From Zerene cesonia (lineage: Eukaryota; Arthropoda; Insecta; Lepidoptera; Pieridae): a stretch of DNA of 64,000 nucleotides. The stretch is taken from assembly GCF_012273895.1 (NCBI RefSeq), contig NC_052106.1, positions 6,386,001 to 6,450,000 of the forward strand. Direction: 5' to 3'. Under the pieces are notes generated by a model. It ran no database searches. It was not told where the DNA came from and saw only the letters and a program-made list of their open reading frames with translations. Positions 55,938 through 64,000 of this stretch are shown piece by piece. The position numbers and the translations under genes are program-made. How positions within the stretch are numbered: position 1 is the first letter of the stretch; every line of letters starts with the position of its first letter.

Positions 55938-58900
55938 AAAAAAAACAAAAAACAAATTTTTTTTTCTTGGTGGTATTTCGTTGTAATGTGTGTGTATATG
56001 AAAATGGCTAATGAATTGAAACAGTCATTGGGCGTGTAATTTGATAATTGTTTTTTTAATATAAATATCCCCAACTTGAAGGAAAATATAACGAAACAGT
56101 TTTTTGGTACAAGATATTACATGCTTTTTTCACAATATACAGTTCAAAATGTCCCAATGACGTCAGATGTGGATGATGATTATAGGAAGAAATTAATAGC
56201 TCTGTCACTTTCTCACATATATGTTAGTGAGAAAGAGAACGCTGAATGTTAAATTGCGATTTTCATACATGAAGTCCTCAATGTATTAAAATACACATTA
56301 AATTAGTTATGTGAATTGTTTTTTATAATATGAAAAATGTTGATAAGTTATTGTGATGATGGATATAGATGGAATGTTGTGAAAAATCACTGTTAGTGAA
56401 ATAACAGTGATTTCACAGTTATGGTCTGCTATTTGAATGTCGTTATAAATTAAAATACGTTGAATATAGAATATATGGATAGTACAAAGTATGGATAGCT
56501 CTGAAATAACAACAATGGTGAAATTTATAGGTTATAAGGTTAATTTTAATTTTCTGTTGTTTTCGTTCAAAAATGTCAAATCGAAACGTGAAACTTGATG
56601 AAAATATAGAACAGTTTAAGAATTTAAATGAATACTGGTGATATATAGAGTATAGGTTCAGAAATTAAAAAAAAAAACGTATTCGCAAATAAGATAGAAT
56701 ATCAAATATCTTTAAAACATTATCGTATAAAAACGAAGAAAAAAGTTTTTTTTTCAAAATGAATAATCAAATATTCACTTTCAAATTACCAGCATTCATT
56801 TAGGTAATTTAGCAGCTTAAATGGTTGTTATGACACTAAAATTTTAACTTCACAAATCCACCACAAGTTAATATATACAGGAATACATAATCATGCAGAC
56901 TGCATTATTAAAAATTTACAGCATTACAGATTCTTGTACGATATAAATAATTAACTGAAGAGACAAACTAACTGTGGAAATATTGTCTATCTCTTTTCTA
57001 AGGACAAAAAATGTATTGCTATTACAAGAAAAAACAAAAGACTAGAAAGAGATAGCTAGTAAGTGCACAGTATTGTTCCCTTATCACATTAATAGCCGAC
57101 ATTAAGTTGTAGCAATTGCTACGTCCGTACCTATAAAATAAATATCTAATAAAAATACAATGTCAAATAATATGTTTCAAAGTACTATATAAGTGCGAGC
57201 GAGACAGCATGCTATGTGGGAGAGAGATAGCCGGCCCTTGTTGAAGTGGATTAAAAAAAATGTTTTTGTGTTTCCCGCCTTCTGTCAGAATGTCATTCAA
57301 TACAATAGTTTAGCAATATATATTCCTGTTGGTTGTTATGTAGATGAGAACGAGTCCAAAGCCGTCCAAAGCATTCAAAATGTGTTATTGATAATAATAA
57401 AAATATTAATAAAACTTCGACGCTGTGACAGAAGGCCATTACATTTTTTTTACTATTGTCTCATTAGTATGATAGTTAATATTAATTTCAAATTTTCATT
57501 CGTACATTAACTCTCTGTATATGAAACTTAATATTATCGCTTTATTTATTTTTATCTTAATCTTAAGCTCTATATGACATCACTTAATTTGAACTAATGT
57601 ATGTAGGTTATTACATGTAATTATAATTTCGCACTGCTATCTTAGTATTTTAGAGGTGAACCTCAATGAAAACATAAGTTTTAGTCTATATATTTACCCT
57701 ATTAATTGCATTGCGTTCTGTATAGACTTGAATATATAGAATTCAGATATATATTAAGTAGATATAATATGTTTTTTATATCTAAATATAAAACAGTGCG
57801 TACACAACGTGGCTTTTTATCGATTTTGCTGTTTTTCTCAAATAATTTAGATCAAAATTAACGAGTCTTAGGAAAAACGATTGCGCAATAAGAGCTCTAG
57901 CAGTATGAAAAGTCGTGCTCTGTGTATTTTTTATATTATGATACTGGTGACTTTTATTAAATAACATTCATTTGAATTTAGAATATCGATTGAATTTAGA
58001 ATTATTATTATGTTTTTTTCTAAAGTGAACAGCATGTATGTATTTAAAATTTTCAATAACTTAATATGGTCTTCTTTATTTAAATATATTTAAATAATAA
58101 ATAACCGCACAATATGTAAACAATACAAACTAAAAATGTTTCCCAGAGTAGTCCAAGGTAAAATGAGTTTTTAGTCGTAAGTTCTATACAACAAAAATAA
58201 TCATAATTTGCACCACTAAAGTATCATTCTATGTAATTTAGTATAATGTCAAATTCGTCACTGCCTCGGAGACCTCAGGCTTTGGCCAATACTTTAATAA
58301 TAATAAAAGAGAAGGCGTGTTTGTCGGTTTGTTGTTAACATAAAAAGTAGCACTATTTTGTCGTGGTTTTTGGTTAGGGATAGCTTACACTGGAGTGACG
58401 GTTATCTATTAATAAATGGTTGGAGGATATTAATCTGTATATTAAGATATTCTGTCCTAGTGTTAACACTAACTTTAAAGCGGATCTAGAACCTAGGTTA
58501 AACAGGAGAATTAAAATATCTGCTTATAGGCTGATTCAAGATTAATCTGGTAGATAGGTACCTAATCATTGTAACAGACCGTTTTCTTCTATTATATACA
58601 ATGTCAAAACGCATGAAAGCGTTCGAAATTTGAAATTATTTATCAACTAAAGGATTTTAAATCCTAGGTTCTAGTCCGTTTATTGTTAGATAAAACCATA
58701 AAATGTGATGTAAGATGTTTAATGTGAGACATGCGTATACATGTGTATCTGTTGTGAGAAAAATTTGTAATTTTTAATAGAACTATGCGAGTTATTCCGG
58801 TTAAAACTAACATAAGATAAATGTATTTTAATAATGATGAATAGGTAAGTTAACTTGAAACTTGCATTAGCACGGCATCAATCGAATCCCACACAAATAC

Positions 58901-59170
58901 TACAGACCAACTAATAGGCGCGAGATGCAACAGACCAATTTTTAAATGAATAATTCTTAACTAACCTGAGGCATACACGTCGTACCACTGCCTTAAACAT
59001 TTTTACATGACAACCAAAATCACCTCAAATAGTGGCGAATGGGTCAGAATCAAAAATAAAAAATGATATATCAAATAGACGTGCCATTCCGTGTCCATCT
59101 TATGGACTATATTGTTACTAAAGGCTTAAAGATTTGTCGATATTAAAAAAATAAAGAAATAAAAAAAAAA
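55938..59170 (+). other. Probable ATAD2 3' UTR and downstream spacer
   Basis: No coding exon recognised. Small hairpins occur at 56208-56235 (9-bp arms) and 56384-56413 (12-bp perfect arms, 6-nt loop). AATAAA occurs at 57137-57142 among other candidates, so the transcript end is not fixed. A 105-residue open frame at 57193-57510 shows no recognisable domain and ordinary AT-rich composition. Confidence 0.4.
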
Positions 59171-59173
59171 ATA

Positions 59174-59215
59174 ACCTGACTACGTGTCAATGTCAGGTAG
59201 ATTTTGGCGCCAAAA
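59174..59215. promoter_or_regulatory. E2F-like palindrome beside a TGTCA/TGACA pair
   Basis: TTTTGGCGCCAAAA at 59202-59215 is a perfect 14-bp palindrome and a textbook E2F/DP site form. Just before it, cctgac...gtcagg (59175-59197) brackets a further gtgtcaatgtca. The same TGTCA word cluster marks the other promoter regions of this window. No gene start is visible next to it. Confidence 0.4.
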
Positions 59216-62200
59216 CTGGATTAGTTTTTTAATTTTTAATTAACACGAAATTTAACGGCACCCAATTGCTCAAATGTATGAAACTGGTTACACCAGAGCT
59301 TGTCACGGAAATATAAACACATGCATACATTTTTTTATAAAGACGGTATTTCTCTTTATTGCGGAGTCGGGTAAAAGATGAATTATTAAATTGCTTCGAA
59401 AGAAAAGGCGTGCTATTGGTTCTCATTGTTAATTATTATTTGGTGTGTTATTACTTGCATATCGTAGATTTATTAGCACGATTGAAAATTACATTGATGT
59501 TAATTTAAACTTGTTTGTTCATAGAATTCCATTGTATGATTTCTGAACGCATAATGCGTAAGTGTAATTTACTCATATAATTTCTGTCTTATCAATGCGT
59601 GGGTAGGATCTAGTAAATATCAGTTAGAATTTTTGTAATCGTAAATATTCTAATCAATTTCTTTCAATTAAGTTTACGGCAAACATTTAAAATAAATTGA
59701 ATCGATGTTTCTGTTCATAAAACAATTTTTTTTTATTAATTATTAGGACATTTTGGTAGAAGCTTACACCTTGTATTCGCGTATTAATATTCGTATAATG
59801 AGTGCTTAAATAATTATATTAACATATTCTTACTCATACTCTTCTTATTTATTTAAAATAATTTCAATTAATCTATTTGAATAGTGATAACAACTCAACG
59901 TCACATCACCGTCGTGAATAATGTCGAGTTTGCGTTTGTAATGTTAAATTAATTCTAATACCTATACGCTAGTACATTTTAATTACAAATAAGGGTATTT
60001 TATAAATTGTTACTCATTGTGATATACATGGAATAAACTGGAAGTTACCTCGTTCTAAACAAGCAATGTATCAGGGACATGAACAATAAGTTAATCCCGT
60101 TTAGTTGAACAAATTGATATGTTTGAAATTTACAATATAATGGTTCGTGTACGGTTGTATACGTGAGGTAGTCTAGACTATACGCGGCTGTACGTGGATG
60201 TAGGTATTCTAGAACGCGCGCTATACGTGTGTGTATTCTATAAGTGTGCGTGTCATAGCTTACTAGGTTCATAGGGTGGTGTTTCAAGTGACAGTCACAT
60301 TTATTGATACTATTGATACTGTTATATAAATACTTCTATATATATATTACTATTTATACTATTGTTTTTATGTTTGATTATTGATATCAGAAAGAATCTA
60401 TATATATATAGAAATGAATCCATATGTCCCTTGGTCACACCATCATGCGTGAACGGCTTTTAAACCTATCAAAATACAAAAACCGACCGACTGATTTCAA
60501 AAAATTCTTACACCATTAGAAGCCGCAATCACACGAAGTGACAAAGGCTCTATATGTACCACAGGTGAAACCGGGGCGAAGAGCTAGTAATGATTATAAA
60601 AATATTAAAATATGGATGGTTTTAGTTAACTTTAAGCATGGCCTAATTCTATTTCGTTATTTATTTATTATTTTAGAACAATTTGGGTTAAATTAATAAA
60701 AACAAGCTTCACAGTACCGCTTTGAACACGAGAAATTTAGTCCGGTATAATATTATTGTAGTAAACATTGATTTAAATACATTTAATAAAAACAATACCT
60801 GTCTACTGTATCTGAATGTGACTGCCTTATTATATATTGTTATAGATATTCTAGCATCAACTGGAGTAAATAAATGTCGATCAATAAAACAAAATACCAA
60901 GGAATGGATTCTGTTCTATTCCCTACTAGGCGATACGGTACTTCACTTTAGAATCATATACACAAATAGTTTTATGTATATATCACACTCTACCTACCGG
61001 CCAGCTATAAATTACGGCACAGGAATTTTGGCTTTTAACCTCTTACCCCCTTCTTACAGGTTGTCGCATTTTATCTACCCCCTCCCCCTGTTGTGACGTC
61101 ACAACTTAATTGTTCTGCAACTATTAAAAAAATGAAAGAAATAAGTCGTGTCATTTTTGTAGACCGAGTTCGTCGATAAAAAATTCGCATCAATATGTTT
61201 TAAATCTAAACGTGTGAAGTCATTACGCTTTGTACTCCCCCTGTCCCTTGTTCCATCAGGTGATAACCTACCCATCTTTAACGTGAGTCGTAATTTAGGT
61301 ACCATAAATCTTAGGTCCGCAAGAGGTCTAGACTGCGTCACATATGCATAATCTTTGTGAATAACATAACTGCCACATAGTTTCTACGACGTAAAAAATT
61401 CGATGGCTGAACATAACCGTGACGACAAATTATACAAATAGAAAGTTCAATCATCGAATTAAAACGGTTTAAACGAATTTGTATATAATAATAGTGTAAA
61501 AAAAATACGCTTGCAGTGATTGCTCTATTAAAATTAGCTTATTGTGTCCGTAATACAATTTCCATAACGTCAAAACTAAATGGAAAAACCACAAAGATTA
61601 ATTCGGAACTTTAATTATTTCCCATTCGTAAATATGGAAATTTCATTTTTGTATTGAATTTGTAATGAACTTTGTAGGGCCGTGTAATATGATTATTATT
61701 GTGTTTTAATAATCATTAACTGTATTAGTAACGGTGTGAAAAGGTATTATTTTGCTGTTTCTTTTAGTTTAATCAACGGTTCTATAAAGGAATATGATTT
61801 TGTTATTTTCTGCTGAATGGATGGAGATTGAATTATAATAATTAGTTATAGTGTTGTAGCACTGCCAAGGATTTTTTTACCTGATAACTGTATTGTGATG
61901 TTAGAGAATAGATTTATACGTTAACCCGAAAAACTGAGCATGTAGCGACAGCAAAAAATAACATTTGAAATGTTTTTTTTTTGTTCTTTTAATGCCCATA
62001 CCGTGAAATTTGTTATATTGGAGTACATATTTGCCTTTTTTTAAATAGCCCTTCGTTAAAGACTTTAGTGAATTTTTACTTTCCCGTGACCTAGTTCAGT
62101 GATATCGCTATCAACGTCTACAACTCAGGTCATCATGCGATTTCCTGTGAAGGTTTAAGGTTGATGGTAAAACAGATTTAATGCATCTCAGCGTGGCGCG

Positions 62201-64000
62201 AAAGTTTTGCTGTGATAGTTGTCTCACTATTAAAAACACTGGGCAAATCAAATGATTCATTATTGATAGTAATCTATTACAGACCTCACATGCCATATTT
62301 TATCATTACGTTTGATTTGTATAATTAATAGTCTGCGCTCAGATATGTTCATTAATGTGGTCTCAATGGATATTTAACGAATACCATTAATTCTATTAAG
62401 CAATGCTATGTGCTCTTAAAAGGATTGCCTAAACCTTTAATGTCATCACTACACGTTTTTATAGTTATTATAGCTGAGTAAAATTGTTATTGGAATGATT
62501 TTTTTTTTATTTTTCCGTGACCATTAGCTTCTCTGTACCATAAAAAGAAAAACTTTTGATAAGCTTAAAAAAGGTCCATTTGTGTATTAGAAAAGATTTG
62601 CAATATAAAATATATGGATATTTTCGACATTTGTTTAAAAATACGTTTAATATGCAATAGACAGAGATCACTGCAAGTGTTATAGATACTAAACAAACAA
62701 TCTGCTTGCAATTGCTCAATAATTAATTGGTCGGAATTTTGTAAGCTGTATCCACCGTTAGTATATAGTGTATTTATAAATTGTATTTAATTAATAAAAG
62801 GGTACGAGTTCATGTGATATACCATGTGTTTCTATTTTCCCATTTTTTTCTTTTTTAGAAAATATTCCATGAGATCATGAATTATTGTATTGATGTCATA
62901 AAAAATAAAAATCACAATTTTAATGGAATTTTCTTCAATGCAGTACAAACTGACATAATTATTATTATTTTCAATTCTATCCCCACTCATGTTTCTTTCT
63001 GCAAAAGCTCAATATAAGAAATATTTTCGCATGCACAAAATCTGGAGAAAAATGTGTACACAAGATAGGGAAATTTTGGAGTGTATTTTATATAGATATT
63101 TAGATTCTATCATAGAAAAAGGAAAAAATCGTTTTTTTTTAGTATACTTTCTTTTTGTATACGTGTATCTAAAAGATAATCTAACATTGCTGCTAAATCG
63201 ATTCTGAAACTTATTTCATTAATGGAAAGATGCAGTTCTCTTAACTCATGTGTTTTTGTTAGTCTAAAGTGGCAAGATAAGTTAGTAAGGTTCGTACATA
63301 ATATTTATTTGCCTTATTATGAGAAAGATGGAAAACATGCAGATGATTACGGCGCAGTTTACAGAACGGTCTTACGTAAATTTTATTACGCGTTTTTCTT
63401 TATATAATCTACATTTAAGGGCCAGTACAGACCTATACAAGGTATCTCTCCAGGGTGTTTTTTGTCTACCTTTACAGATCTCATAAATATTGTATGGAAT
63501 AACGCATTCGAAGACGGAAGAACCTCCTACAAAAGTCTTCCAAAGTACGGCGTACACCTATAGACCGGATTGGACAAGTCTCGAAAAAATTGAATTTATT
63601 TGGCTACACACGACAAACTTCAGTCTACATTATTTCTTTGTAATCTTTATCCAATCTTCGTACAATACCGTATGCGTTGAGTCCATGTCAAATAATGGGT
63701 GAATTTTGTACACAAGTCTTATTTGGGTAGGCCCCGATTCAGTCGAAAGAAACGTTGGCAGAAAAAAACAACACGTTTTTGTAAAGCTTTCAAGCTATTG
63801 CATAGCAGCCGTCCAGCCCTATTTAGGTACATCAACTACCTCATATTCGATTCGCATTAAGTTGTGTTTCATTGACAGAAAGTAACCTACGTTACATTTA
63901 TAAGATTTAGGGCTTTCTTCACTATTTGTATGTAGATAATTATTTATGATAGTCAATTTCATCTATTTACACAAGTCATTTTAAATTATACATAAGCTAA
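59216..64000. other. Gene-free AT-rich spacer with one dispersed repeat
   Basis: No exon-like sequence or RNA gene recognised. A degenerate copy of the 4171-4320 repeat family lies at about 60395-60590 (cacaggtgaaaccggggcg...gctagta end). A perfect CRE palindrome TGACGTCA occurs at about 61094. Open frames of 60-124 codons here have no recognisable domains. Confidence 0.5.

Noticed and set aside
57193..57510. 105-codon open frame downstream of ATAD2
   Set aside because: No domain, no splice partners and the codon composition of AT-rich spacer; a chance frame unless conservation shows otherwise.
60163..60171. let-7 seed-like TGAGGTAGT
   Set aside because: Only the first nine bases match; the rest of let-7 and a complementary hairpin arm are absent.
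1..64000. Defence system, prophage, integron or biosynthetic cluster
   Set aside because: All recognised genes are conserved animal genes with introns; no microbial gene organisation is present.

Overview
This looks like a stretch of a lepidopteran (butterfly or moth) nuclear chromosome. The background is AT-rich. Genes are split by short introns with GT/AG borders. Introns and spacers are full of short dispersed repeats typical of Lepidoptera: tRNA-derived SINEs, a repeat beginning 'gctggtgggtcgcctgatgg', and 'tactaatattataaa' repeats ending 'cgggcgaagccg...gctagt'. The species cannot be named from the sequence. There are no bacterial-type operons, CRISPR arrays or phage-like islands.

Six conserved protein genes are recognisable. 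I traced every coding exon by splice-phase bookkeeping. (1) POLRMT, the mitochondrial RNA polymerase, + strand, 182-8161, with its 5' part outside the window. (2) A KATNIP/KIAA0556-type ciliary protein, - strand, 14981-9919, 15 exons. (3) RARS1, cytosolic arginyl-tRNA synthetase, + strand, 15637-17676, one exon. (4) An MMD/PAQR-family seven-helix membrane protein, - strand, 37020-22385, four exons spread over about 15 kb of repeat-laden introns. (5) BORCS6, a BORC lysosome-positioning subunit, - strand, one exon, 38819-38088. (6) ATAD2, an AAA+ ATPase/bromodomain chromatin factor, + strand, 39786-55937, at least 26 exons, broken by a 1000-N assembly gap inside its second AAA region.

KATNIP/RARS1 and BORCS6/ATAD2 are divergent (head-to-head) pairs sharing short promoter regions. 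POLRMT/KATNIP and RARS1/MMD are convergent. The genes do not form a pathway; they are independent housekeeping or cell-biological genes. From 55938 to the end I see no gene, only probable ATAD2 3' UTR and AT-rich spacer.

I found no new defence or mobile system. The most interesting items are: a dispersed repeat that still folds as a full tRNA cloverleaf, with a compensatory T-stem change between copies and an acceptor stem that runs into a flanking inverted repeat; a perfect 53-bp inverted repeat made from the same family; an RFX X-box-like site in front of the ciliary gene; clusters of TGACA/TGTCA in front of every complete gene; a strong exon-by-exon GC contrast inside POLRMT and ATAD2; and a shortened, Ala/Pro-rich stretch in POLRMT where related enzymes carry the specificity-loop region.
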